Source: Zasmidium citrigriseum
Lineage: Eukaryota; Ascomycota; Dothideomycetes; Mycosphaerellales; Mycosphaerellaceae
Assembly: GCA_002786025.1 (NCBI GenBank)
Contig: NHNW01000021.1
Location: 488,501 to 552,500 of the forward strand
DNA: 64,000 bases
Reading direction: 5' to 3'
This document shows positions 30,023-40,747 of this stretch, piece after piece; the first letter of the stretch is position 1; every line of letters begins with the position of its first letter. The notes beneath the pieces are model-generated. The model was given only the letters and a program-made list of their open reading frames with translations. It ran no database searches and had not been told where the DNA came from. A program made the translations under genes and the position numbers.

Positions 30023-31587
30023 ATGGCGGTGATGGACGAGGAGAAGAAGACGCCTCTCGAGGATGTCGCGCCGGAGGTCGACGTTGGCGGTGGCGTTGTG
30101 GGTGTGACGGAAGAGCAGGAGAGGAGAGTAAGGTGGAAGATTGATATGGTGGTGCTGCCGATGGTGAGTCCTCTCTGGAAGAACGCAGCGATACGAGACT
30201 GATATTGATGATACCGTAGATGTGTCTTGTCTTTTTCACCCAGTATCTCGACAAGCAATCCCTCTCCTACGCCTCCGTCTACGGCCTGCTCACCGATCTG
30301 AACCTCACGAACAACCAATACTCTTGGCTCACGAGCTGCTTTTACCTCTCCCAGCTTGCGTCCGAATGGCCGTTTATCTACCTCATGAGCAGACTCCCGA
30401 TCGCCAAGTTCGTGGGCTTTACAGTCATCCTTTGGGGAGGTGTCTGTATGTGTCTGGCCGCTCCGAACAACTTTGCTGGATTTGCCGCTGTGAGGTGTCT
30501 CCTGGGCTTCACAGAGGGCGCGGTCAGTCCGGCTTTCATCACGATTACTTCAATCTGGTACAAGAAGGAAGAGCATCCTCTACGAGTCGGCATGTGGGTT
30601 ACGTGTAATGGATTGGCACAAATCGTGGGCTCACTGATGATGTACGGCATTGGGGAGAACCTTTCGCACCTCTCGATCCAACCTTGGAGAGTTATGTTCC
30701 TCGTGGCCGGCGGTGTCACAGTCTTTGCAGGGATCCTTTTCTTCATTGCTATGCCGGCTGGTCCCGATACTGCTTGGTTCCTCACTGCAGAAGAGAAAGT
30801 CATCGCAGCCCGGCGCCTAGCATCCCAACACGACGGCGGTGATAAGACGTCTTTCTCCTGGCCCCAATTCAAGGAAGCTTGCTTGGATCTGAAGACATTC
30901 CACGTCTTCATGTTCGGTCTCCTGGTTACGATGTGCAGCCCTGTGCTGACCTTTGCCTCGTTGGTGATCAAAAACCTGGGCTACTCATCTTCAGAAACCC
31001 TTCTCTACGGATCACCCTCTGGAGCGGTACAGATTGTCTTCATCTGGGTAGGCGTCGGACTGTGTTGGTTCTTCCCTAACAAACGGAATCTGGCCGTACT
31101 ACTCCTCAGCACCGTCCCACTCGTCGGATGTATTCTCCTCACAGTCCTCCCGCTCAGCTCAGGGTGGGGTATGATCGTGGCTAGCTGGCTGGCCTCTGTC
31201 ATCAGCTCCCAATTCAGCATTCTCATGTCTTTATCCGCCAGCAACGTCCGCGGAAATACGAAGAAGGCTTTTGTCAACGCAGTCTTCTTTGTCGGGTACA
31301 GTACAGGCTGCATCGCTGCTCCTCAGCTTTGGTAAGAACCAATCCCCTCCCAATAGTCCTAGACGCTAATGGTCAACCTCAGGACTGAGCCACCACGTTA
31401 CTCAGCCGGCGTCATATGCGCTTTGGTCGACTGGGGTCTCGTATATGTCTTCATTCCCTGGTATTGGTGGCTCTGCTATCGCGAGAACAAGAAGAGAGAT
31501 CGTCAGCAGGGCCAGATCGGCAGTCACTTCATTGCCGGAGCCGACGTTACGGACAAGGAGGACAAGTCTTTTCGGTATACGACATAA
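30023..31587 (+). CDS. MFS transporter, allantoate permease (Dal5/ACS) type
   Basis: Three exons, 30023-30163, 30220-31331 and 31383-31587, give 485 residues. An acidic N-terminal tail precedes RRVRWKIDMVVLPMMCLVFFTQYLDKQSLSYASVYGL, the standard start of the anion:cation symporter family. Later family features are YSWLTSCFYLSQLASEWPFIYLMSRLP, VRCLLGFTEGAVSPAFI, and a C-terminal part with ASNVRGNTKKAFVNAVFFVGYSTGCIAAPQLW and PPRYSAGVICALVDWGLVYVFIPW. About 12 transmembrane helices are expected in the plasma membrane. The family imports allantoate, ureidosuccinate, nicotinate, dipeptides and similar small acids. Two introns have good signals. An alternative start at 30032 (MDEEKK) is possible. 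Linked by position and shared promoter sequence to the two enzymes on its left. Confidence 0.9.
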
Positions 31588-31715
31588 GATCATGTGGACG
31601 TCTTTACTTTGGAGCAACTTATAAATGCGGATTCCGACATTCTACGGCCCATTCTCTCACTAACTGAAATACGACTTTCTTCCTCACGCTGACATTGATC
31701 CAGAGACCCCCGTCC

Positions 31716-32935
31716 TCAATTATACAACCCCTTCAACGAGTACCTTCCCACCGAGTTGTACAGAATACTCGTAAACCACATGTAGTCGCCGGGCCCATAG
31801 TTGACGGCGATATCGACATACGGCGGCACATCCCCAGCAACCCCATTTCCGCCAACACTCGCAAATGTATCCGGGAAAGGCACATAGCTGAATTCGAGGG
31901 TATTCGTATCCAACCTCGCCATGACATCCGTCGTGAAGAAACTCATCCACACGCCTCCGTACTTGTCGATAGTATCCTCGCTGCCGAGCCCGCCAGTCTG
32001 ATTCGTATGGAAGAGCTCGATTTTGTGCGTTTTCTGGTTGATGCGCCCGATGCCGTTGCCGACAAACATGCTGAAGTAGACCCAGCCGTTTCGCTCGGCG
32101 CGGATTACGGCGGGGAATTGGAGGGGGAGGGGAAGGGGGTATTCGGCGAGGGCTTTGGTTTTGGGGTTGTAGACGAGGATTTCTGGGAGGGGTGTTAGAA
32201 CGGTTGGTAAGGGCAGGGGCTCGGAACGCACTGTTGGCTACCAGCTCGGCGATGTAGACGAGGCCTTTGGAGTCTACGTAGCAGCCTAGCGGGATTGCGA
32301 GGGGTGTGGGAACGGGGACTGAGGTGAACTTTTGGGTGGCGAAGGAGTAGAATGTGAAGCTGGTGTGAGAGGTTAGTCATGCCGAAGAGATGCGAAGCTG
32401 TTGAATATTTGACTTACACATTGCCAGTAGTCTGGGTGAACCAGATCCCGTCCTTGGCGGTGTACAGGTCATTGAAGTTGAAGAGATCGCCGGCAGGATT
32501 TGGTGGGGGCTGAAGGACTTGGATGTGTCTGGTCTTGGGATTGATCTTGATGAGTTGGTTGCGAAGACCGTTGCCGGCGTAGAGGTTGCCATCTGCCCCA
32601 GCACGAATAGCACACGACAGTGCAGTCCGATCCTGAATCAATGGATTGTTCAAGCCCGGAATCGTCTGGTTGCTAGGAGGCGTTGTAAACGGGATCGGGT
32701 ACTCGTCGACATGGCCGGTCTTGGGATCAAGACGAAATATCTTGTTGACGAGAATCATCTCGCCCCAGAGAGCGCCATCTGGGCCAGCGGCTAGATCGCA
32801 AGGGCCGGAGAGGGGTGTCTTGAGAGGGTAGAAGGTGAATCTGCCATCTTGCACTTGGCGTACTTCGAGAGTTGGAGCAGCTGAGGCTGTGAGAGTTAAT
32901 AGAAATGCCGTGAGGGAGAGGGTGAGGGAGAACAT
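31716..32935 (-). CDS. Secreted beta-propeller protein (virginiamycin B lyase-like / SMP-30-like)
   Basis: Three exons, 32935-32418, 32359-32232 and 32182-31716, give 370 residues. The signal peptide is MFSLTLSLTAFLLTLTASAA. The mature protein shows repeated blades with DLAAGPDGALWGEMI, AIRAGADGNLYAGNG, NDLYTAKDGIWFTQT, CYVDSKGLVYIAEL, VIRAERNGWVYFSMF and YGGVWMSFFTTDVMARLD, a pattern typical of Vgb-like and SMP-30/gluconolactonase propellers. The family contains lactone lyases and lactonases, but the exact reaction cannot be assigned. It is tandem with a secreted heme-thiolate peroxidase in the same direction and is probably extracellular. Introns of 58 and 49 bp, both with clean GT-AG ends. 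Confidence 0.85.
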
Positions 32936-33545
32936 GTTGAAGAGATCGGGGACGCTAGTGAGAAGGAGATGGACTGTGTGGAGAGAGGATGTTCTTACAT
33001 ATCATGTCCCAGTGGTGGAGCAGCACAAAAGCAGTCTTCGACCAAAACAAAAAGCAAGAACCAGCTCAGTACTATTCTAGCCAGACCCGAAGATCGTGGA
33101 GGGAGAAACTTTTCGATCTCGTCGATGAAGAGTCCCAGGGAACAGCTGCGAGAGAACTGCAGTGTCGATCAAAGAAGCCACTGACAGAGTTGCGAACGCA
33201 CGCTACATGGCTCGCAGGAGATCGATCACCGATGAACAAGTATGGAGCATATAGTTCTGTGGAGTGCGGAGTCTGGAGTGCAGTGTGAAGGAGCTTTGAG
33301 AAGGTGGAGAATATGCATGAGGAAGGCGGGGCCAAGAAGCAGGAGCAACGGCAAAGACGCTTCTTTCAATTAGACTACCTGCTACTGTCAAGGAACGCAA
33401 ACAAGCAACTCGTCAATCATGGATCGTCAGACACTAGTCAAGCAAGCCTCAAAAGCCTAAACGAACGTCGCGTGAGGTTCCACATGCGTCTCGCTCTGCC
33501 CACCGCTCGCCACATCAACCAACTTTCGCTCTTGTGACGGCCACT
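32936..33545. other. Intergenic, promoter of the beta-propeller gene
   Basis: 610 bp between the propeller gene start and the peroxidase gene stop. No supported gene; the short open frames overlap on both strands without coding signal. Confidence 0.45.
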
Positions 33546-35260
33546 CTAGCAGTTCTTTGGTCCACTCTTCGGGGCCATGGGCTTGTAGCCGTAACCAGTG
33601 TACTTGGTAAGAGCATCGTTGTCGTACTTGCCGAGCTCGGGGCACTGGAGCTTGGAGCCGAAAGGTCCAAGGGCGTTGAGAACGAGATCGGTGGCTGTGG
33701 CGACGTCGTTGAGGCCTCCCTTGAGCATTTGTGGGATTGCTTGCTGCTCGGTCTGGAAGAAGAAGCAGGCGAAATTGTCGCCGTCGAAGAGCGTGGCGCT
33801 GTTGTAGACACCTCCGGTCACGTCTGCGGGATTGTTAGCTATGAACTTGTCTAGGTCTTTGGGCATTACACGTACTGTTGATGTCGACTCCAGCGTAAGT
33901 GTTGGGGCCATTCGTGTTGCCGCCAAATCTAAAGGTGTCTGGATATGCCACGAATTCGGGAATGAGATCGCCAAAGACACTGGCGATGGCGTACTGATTG
34001 CTGGTAGGGCGACGGTACCAGTTCTGTCGAAGTCAAGTTGTCAGCAAGGGTCATAATCTTTATTAGGATAGAACTCACGTTCGGGATGCGCTCCTGACCC
34101 TTCTGCCAAGTGAAGTTTGGGTACTCGCCGGTCATGCCAAACCATGTCTTGAACTGCTTGCCGTCCAGGTAGCCTCCTGGGTTCGCAGCCGAGTGATTGG
34201 ACATGAAGGCGATGACGAAGTTGTACGCTGGGGTCAAAGTTAGCAGGTCTGGCACTCAACATCTACACCTCGACATCTGCATACCTGCTGGAGAGACGAG
34301 TGTTGTCGAGAAGAGGGGTGCAAAGTAATAGGCATTCTGCGAGATGGAACGGTGAGTGTTCTTGGCGTAGAGGCGAGACATTGTATCCATGGTGTAGCGG
34401 TCATTTTTCATGCCGGAGGCATATGCATACGCAAATCTACAATGGTCAGCACGATAAGTTGAAATGTTCGGCGTAAGTGGTACCTGGTCGGACTGGACGA
34501 GTGTGCATCTCCGCCGTTGGTATAACTGTCACAGCGGGTGATGGAAGTGTCGCCCTCGTAGTTGTTGTGCGAATAGCCGTCGCCTTGAGGAACACCCAGA
34601 AGAGCTGAAGCAGGGTTGGCTGGCAGAGGACCACCAATAGACCAGGTCATGGCAATTGCGTCTCCGTCAAAGGCAATGGAGTAGGCAGCCAAGAAAGCGC
34701 CGAGAGTTGGGGCCATATTGTAAAGCTTTTGCAACCCCTCCACGGTTTGCTCGGTGTTCAAAATACCATTACGTGGAATGTATCCATGATTGGCAGCTGC
34801 GTTGAGGCCTTCGCAAATGTCAGCAGCCGTGAGGAATAGTCTCAAATACTCGGTGACTGACCTGGGCATGGTCCGCGGATCTATTCGTGGTTAGCAATTT
34901 TGACGACAGGAGGTGCCCAGCGTTTCCCCTTCAACTCACATCATTGGGTCCCGGAGACTTGTAGGCATACGGGCCAGAGGTGGACACATACTGATCTTGA
35001 GCATTGAAAGTATTGCACACACCCAATGCTCCGCAGTTGTTTCGAGCCTTGCTGGCCTTGATGGCAGCGGTGTCGGAAGACGGGATATGAGCCTGTGCAT
35101 CGGAAACAGCCATGTAGGCATTGCATTTCTTTGAGACAGTGCAACCTGGCTGAGCGTAGTCACGCTCTCGCAGGTGCGGCAGCTGCTCAAGGCCTTGGAG
35201 AACAGTAGGGAAGGCATTGATGCCCACTGCGGCGAGCGCCAGGATCGCGAAGTGCTTCAT
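33546..35260 (-). CDS. Secreted heme-thiolate peroxidase (chloroperoxidase / peroxygenase family)
   Basis: Seven exons are read: 35260-34940, 34880-34862, 34808-34484, 34436-34285, 34227-34079, 34023-33876 and 33823-33546, giving 463 residues. The signal peptide is MKHFAILALAAVGINA. The 19-nt second exon encodes IRGPCPG, the PCP heme-ligand motif (Cys112). Exon 3 starts with LNAAANHGYIPRNG, so the joined text is the family hallmark RGPCPGLNAAANHGY. The distal part holds FDGDAIAMTWSIGG and later VAYPDTFRFGGN and TLFDGDNFACFFFQTEQQ. Members (chloroperoxidase, unspecific peroxygenases) oxidise organic substrates with H2O2 outside the cell; whether this one halogenates or hydroxylates is not readable. 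Without the microexon the heme ligand is lost. Confidence 0.9.
34862..34880 (-). other. 19-nt microexon carrying the PCP heme-ligand motif
   Basis: Flanked by an acceptor at 34882-34881 (AATAG) and a donor GTCAGT at 34861-34856. It encodes IRGPCP plus the first base of Gly. Both neighbouring exons are in phase only if it is included, and its product completes the conserved RGPCPGLNA block, so its existence is strongly supported by the family alignment recalled from chloroperoxidases. Confidence 0.88.
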
Positions 35261-36767
35261 GATGGTTAGCGTGCTGGTTTGCAGAGAGATGGCAGGGCAG
35301 AGTAGATGATGAATGCAATGGCGGATCGATCAAACTCGAGAGGCTTAAATATTCGGTTGTCGTATCAAAGTCGGTGCTCTCAAGTGTAGACTGCCTTCCA
35401 AATGCGTTCGCAGCCGACCATGGTCGTAGCCATCTTTGGTCTTTCTTTTTTGATATGCGACTTGGCCACGTGAGCGATGGCCTGGGCTCCTCACGTCGGG
35501 CGTGAAGTCGTCAGCCATCGATCTTCTTCTGTAAATGATCTGATCACGGAGGCGCATGAGATCGAGATCCATAATAGCTTTAAGAAGAAAAAACAAGTAA
35601 TACCTGTGCTCTTGTTGGTCAATGGTAGTGGCGGCGGCAATGCACTGCCGGGCAATGGCTGGATCCAGTCTGTCCGAGTGCAATGCGAGGGAATCTTCCT
35701 ACAGCTATCCGAATCGAGTATGACAGAGTGGAGATGTATACGTGCATTTGACCAGAGCCCGGGTCGATGCATAGAGCAGGACCGGAAGTTCCTCTCAGCT
35801 CTTGGTGTGTCGTACATGTGGCAGACATACGATGTCGAGACTCCGTTGCCATGTGATGATGACTTTTTGTCATCTTTTGCGTGGTTGCTGAGTCCAATTT
35901 CGAACGAATCGAGCGACAGAGGCTTAAGGCGAGTGCTAATTCTTCATCGGCAGTCTTCGGACCGGCCACGCCTCCGACTGCTGTACCTCAAATTGCAGGG
36001 AAATAGGCTCCAAGATAAGCATGAGCAAGAGGATTTCGAATGAGACCTTGTCGCAGAAGGGATAAGTGTATGCCGGCTCTGTCCACCGCATCCATGATCT
36101 TGCGAGCTTCAATGTGGCGGCAAGCCACGGGTGGGTCCGCATCGACTTGGAATTAGTGGAGCCCCTGCCAGAAAGACTCCCAGTTTTTGTCATCGCATTA
36201 CATCGAAGGCGATTGGCAGACGGGCATCAGGCCGTCTCCTGGTTGCATCAAAGCCTGGCTGGCTAAGACGCTAAAGACGGCAGAGACGCCAAAGGCGTGG
36301 AAGCCGCAGGCCATGCCCTCACGTTCCTCTGTCATCACGCTTCCTCTTCGTAGCGCATGTTTCTAACAGCGCCGTCTCCGGAAAGGCGGAAGGTCGCATC
36401 CAGGGCGAGACTATTGCTCGATTTGCTTTCCTGGGCCCAAGGTGGTAGTCCGGGTTGCTGTGGCTTTCAGAGTTGGTCCGCGAGTCATGGAGAAGATGTC
36501 TCAACAGGCGCCATCCGGAGTCACGTTCGTGTAGTCGATGCTGCTTCATTGGAGACGATCTGAATTTGTTGCTGCTTGGTGTTTTGTGGTGGCACGTCGC
36601 CGCGACATGAGGTGAGGTCAATCTATCCGCTAACCGCAAGTGGAAATAAGTGGGTCTGTTTTGGCCCCTTTCCTTCGGCGCGTCCTCGCGAATCCCACGC
36701 GTTCTTGACTTTCTCCTGCTGCACATCACATTACGCATCTTCATTTACCATTCAACCCGGATCTTGA
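35261..36767. other. Intergenic, about 1.5 kb
   Basis: The largest gene-free stretch in the window, between the 5' end of the peroxidase gene and the 3' end of a Zn2Cys6 gene. Several open frames up to 188 codons lie on both strands, but they overlap one another, use non-ATG starts or lack domain-like sequence. It marks the left border of the acyltransferase region. Confidence 0.5.
35344..35352 (-). promoter_or_regulatory. TATA-like box ATATTTAAG
   Basis: On the minus strand ATATTTAAG lies about 85 bp upstream of the peroxidase ATG at 35260, a suitable distance for a core promoter. Sequence evidence only. Confidence 0.45.
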
Positions 36768-38737
36768 TCAATTTTGAAGCTCCACGTCAAATGCAAACTC
36801 CGCCGTCCAGTCATACGGCACAGACCAGGCCGGGTCAGACGAGTCGGCAGCACCAGTGTAGGTGAAAGGCCAGAACGCCAGCGAGTCCGAGATGTCTGCC
36901 CTTTCATCCGGAGCCGTCTCATAGGACATGGATCCGCGACGGGTCTGGGCGAATTCGGCAAACTCTTCCTGGAGCGGACGAAGAAGTCGATTGTATTCTT
37001 CAAGGCATCGCGAGGCTGCTGGCCAACGCTCGGCAATAGTGGCAAAGAATCGAGGGAAGCTATTCGCCTGTTCTTCGACTTCTTCCAATGTGTAGAGCGC
37101 GGCAAACTCGGCTTTACAGTATTGTAAAGCTTGCAAGAAGACCAGCGCCGAGGAGAAGACATGATGGCAAGGATGGAAGACGTACTTCAGGTATCCAAAT
37201 CGAGTTGTTTGCTGCTCTCGATAGCCGTCGGCGACTTGGACTGCCGCGCTTGCAGCCTTCGTGAGGTTCTGTAGGCTCGGAGCCTTCACTCTTGGGCATG
37301 GCCGGTACAGCAGCACAAGGATCCACATCGATGCTATGTCCGAGTAAAGCCGCATCTCTTCCCACTGCGATCTGGCAAATGGGTCGTTCTGCTGTCGCTG
37401 CGCCATGTGGTGGACCTCCATCTTCCAGTCATTGATCTCTCGATCTATATCCGCGGACCACGCCTCCAAGCAGCTACCGAGTGGAAGTGAATCATTCTGG
37501 TAAAGCACTGACAACACTCTCGCTTCCACTTGTCGGAACAGCCATATCCTCCTGGATATGATCTGGGTCTGCGGGGCATTGGTATCGACTCCTCGCTCTG
37601 TAATGGCACAGTCGTCAAATTCAGAGGGAAATGACGCTCCCACGGCCTTCCATTGTATGCGCAGCGGCCGGTGAAATGCTGCTGATACTGCCACCTCCAT
37701 TTCCCAGGCACACCAAAAGATGCGACGTCGAATATCCCGCTGAAGGAAGTCCAGACCACAGCTTTCGGGAACCTCATGATGCAAGCACATATCAACGGTG
37801 GCTTCACTGGATAGACCTGTGAGCAACCAGAGATTCGCAATCGTTGGATCAAGGAAGGCGTATTGTATCAGCAGCAGTAGAGCTTGGAGACCTTCAAGAT
37901 CATTCGTCAGCACGGCTGGAGCATACAGCATTGCGTTTCTGAACAAGCCAGTGGCTAGTGCATGCGCTCGTTTTTGCTTCGCGCGCACCGCTGTGGACAA
38001 TGAGATCGCAAGGACCAGACTGACGACGTAGACATGTCGGGCATTGAGGCTCGCATCTGTGCTGGCTCTGAGACATCCCAGCTGTCGATCGAACACGCCC
38101 GTGAATGCCTCTTCGACTTGGCTCTTGTGGAAGATAGGATACTGTGGGATTATCCGTATCAAGTATGTTCGAAGCAAGAACTCGGCCACATGAACTGGCA
38201 CGGAAGACAGCGTCAGAGCTCGTGCCCGAGGCTCTCGCATCGGTCGAGGTGTCGGACTGTCGTTCTCAACCAGTCCAGAGTAATACTCTTTCGACGATGG
38301 AAGCTGCGTAGGCGCAAGAGCACACCCAGCCAGACAAGCGCCGCGAGTAAGACCCAAGGACAGCGGAACGATGTCATGCAAAGCAAATCGTGCGTGAGTT
38401 GACAAGGTGCCATGGCCGTCAGGCGGACGCCCTTCAGATGCTGGAGTATTATTCTCGCCTGCGCATGACGCCTCCGCCGTCCGTTCGAATTTCGCGATCC
38501 GCTGCCGCAGATATTGCGCAACGCTGCGAGGCAACGGCTTCTTGGTCTTACTGTCGATCGAGAGACATTGAGTCCCGGCGTCTTTACAGGAGGAGCAAGC
38601 GGGCGATATTGCATCGCACTGGTCTTCGTTACCTTCGACTCAGACGGGGACATGGGGGAAAGGCTCACCATGATCTTCCTTTTCCTGCATCTCTCGCAGG
38701 CGAACACTCGCCTTCTCACCCGTTGGCTGCGTTTCAT
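36768..38737 (-). CDS. Zn2Cys6 transcription factor (divergent pair, left)
   Basis: Two exons, 38737-38669 and 38618-36768, with a 50-bp intron (GTGAGC...GACCAG, phase 0) give 639 residues. The intron interrupts the zinc cluster: CERCRKRKIM joins CDAISPACSSCKDAGTQC, giving Cys14, 17, 24, 31, 34 and 41 with normal CX2CX6CX6CX2CX6C spacing, which confirms the splice. Next come the linker PRSVAQYLRQRIAKFE and a fungal_trans domain (YLIRIIPQYPIFHKSQVEEAF; LLTGLSSEATVDMCLHHEVPESCGLD; RRRIFWCAWEMEVAVSAAFHRP). Predicted nuclear. It is divergent from the next Zn2Cys6 gene across 345 bp. A role in regulating the acyltransferase-containing region is possible from position only. Confidence 0.9.
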
Positions 38738-39082
38738 GTTGCTGCCAAGAGCTTCCAATTGCAGATACAGTCATGGTCTCCAAGCACTCAATCAAGATAC
38801 GGGTGGAGGTGTTGATTGAAGCTGGTAATGTTATCAAGCTTGCTGAATCACCTCGAGATCTGCATGGGTACCTCAACAAGGCTCATCCCGTCCCGCTAAC
38901 TCCTCACTTCCCCGCCGCTCACCTTGTCTGGCCTATCTCGCGGCGCAGCATCTGACTGCGGACGGCTGGACATACAACAAAATGGCTAGGGAAGCAATGC
39001 TCATGGAGCTCAGAGACGGCTTCTCTGCTGCATAGAGGTACAAGCCAATCCGACGAATACCGAGCCTGCAGCATTCACTTAC
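38738..39082. other. Shared promoter of two divergent Zn2Cys6 genes
   Basis: 345 bp between the ATGs of two divergent regulators. The interval contains several CGG/CCG triplets (for example CCCGCTAACTCC near 38890 and GCGGACGGCTGG near 38956) but no clear palindrome was identified. No gene. Confidence 0.45.
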
Positions 39083-40573
39083 ATGCGGTCGTCACATGCC
39101 ATGGATACACCCGTCGACATAGACCTAGAATGCGATGGTCCGAGTGCACCAGACGACGAACTAATGACAGTGCTCCGCTCACTACCATCATGCAATCGAT
39201 GCCGCAGTCTGAAGAAGCGCTGCGACACACAAATACCTGCATGCGCTAACTGCGCTCGTTTTGGTGTTGAGTGTGCCTTCTTTGACCACGTGCTGAAGGA
39301 AAAAGTTACAAGAGCGTAAGTCGCGAGGCGCATCTATCCGAGACTGCTTTGGTTGATGAATCACTTCACAGATACATTGACAGCCTTGTTCGCCGTCTTG
39401 AGCATCAAATTCAACCTTCCCTGCCAAACCCACACCCGTCAGACTATCACTGCATCAATGTCAAGAATGCGTTCCGTCTAATAGGAGCACATGCTCAGCT
39501 CGCCACGACTATGACGACTCTTGGGACACTTCCATCGGCCAACTGTGTACAAGCTTCGCAGTCCTGTCCGTTACCAGAATTGTACTCAGGACTCGACATC
39601 AGCCTTCAGATGCATCACTTCTTGGTCGAGAAGTACATGAGTGTTTGCCATCCCGCGTATCCTATTCTCGAAGATGATGTGCCTTTTCGATACGATCGGC
39701 CGACACCCGATAACGAAGATGACTGGGCGTGGTTTGTTCTCAACATGGTGCTCGCATTTGGGTGTCACTGCTCACCAAACAATGATACTCGACTGGTACT
39801 GTTGTCAGAGAGCTGCTACAATGCAGCTCAAGTCCATTTTGAAAGAGTCATGTCCGAATTGAACGTCCAGGCTTTGCAGGCGGTCCTACTGCTGGCACTT
39901 TATAGCCTGTTTGATCCGCAGAAAGGGAACATCGGTCAGCAAATAGCCTTTGCTCATAGACTGGAGGTCGAACTCACGGAGCGAGACGGTGAAGCTTTGG
40001 AGACCACCTTGCGTCGGCTTCGACGGGTGATATTCTGCTGGGGTACCCAAGTTTCCAGCGTCCTGGACAGATCAGTTGGCTTCCATGTTAAAAATCTGGT
40101 AAGAACACGTCTCCGAAAGCAAGTGCCTGTGTGTTGACTTCTACCAGGATCATGACGTGCCCATCGATTCGACTGACGAAGCATCCTACGTATACGCCTG
40201 CTGTGTAGCACAAGCATCCGCACGCCAACAGAGGAACGACGCAGCCCCAGTCAGCGTACAACTCCAAGAAAGCGATTACTCGCCGATGGCAAAGACTACC
40301 GCGTTCGAGACAGGCTTCCTTCTAAACGCCGATGCAACGACCGCCTCAAAGTTGCTGGATGTTTACGTGGACGACGAGGCTGTTCTCAACATACTCACGC
40401 CACACTGGGCGTTCAAAGCGGCCATTACGCTGCTATCAAGCTGCCCGAATCGAGAGCGTCCTAGGAATCTTGCCTTGGGAATTCGAATCTTAGACAGATG
40501 TACTTTAAAATGGCCGAACGCCAAGGCCCTTCTTGTGGCGCTGCAAGAGTTCATGACATCGGGTAATGGATGA
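39083..40573 (+). CDS. Zn2Cys6 transcription factor (divergent pair, right)
   Basis: Three exons, 39083-39315, 39372-40098 and 40148-40573, give 461 residues. The zinc cluster is at Cys37, 40, 47, 54, 57 and 64 (CNRCRSLKKRCDTQIPACANCARFGVEC). The dimerisation-like linker YIDSLVRRLEHQIQ is completed by splicing. A fungal_trans region follows (MHHFLVEKYMSVCHPAYPILEDDVPFRYD; LQAVLLLALYSLFDPQKGNIGQQIAFAHRL; RRVIFCWGTQVSSVLDRSVGFHVKNLDHDVP). The protein is short for its class, and the last exon is less conserved in appearance. Predicted nuclear. Its stop is 174 bp from the stop of the convergent UNC93-like transporter gene. Confidence 0.88.
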
Positions 40574-40747
40574 CTAGGTCCTTGGATGAGACACAGCATC
40601 ACCTCTCGGCGACGGGCCTTTCAATTCAGGACGGACTTGTGTTGATCTTTTGGTCTATTGGTCAAAAGCCAAAGTACTTGGCCGCCATCTCTCCCTCGCT
40701 CAGGATACACTCAACCGCCATATTCCTGAGGGACCACCGACAGTTGC

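Noticed and set aside
35477..36043. Plus-strand open frame of 188 codons in the 1.5-kb gap
   Set aside because: It overlaps several frames on both strands, has no domain or splice support, and its composition does not look coding.
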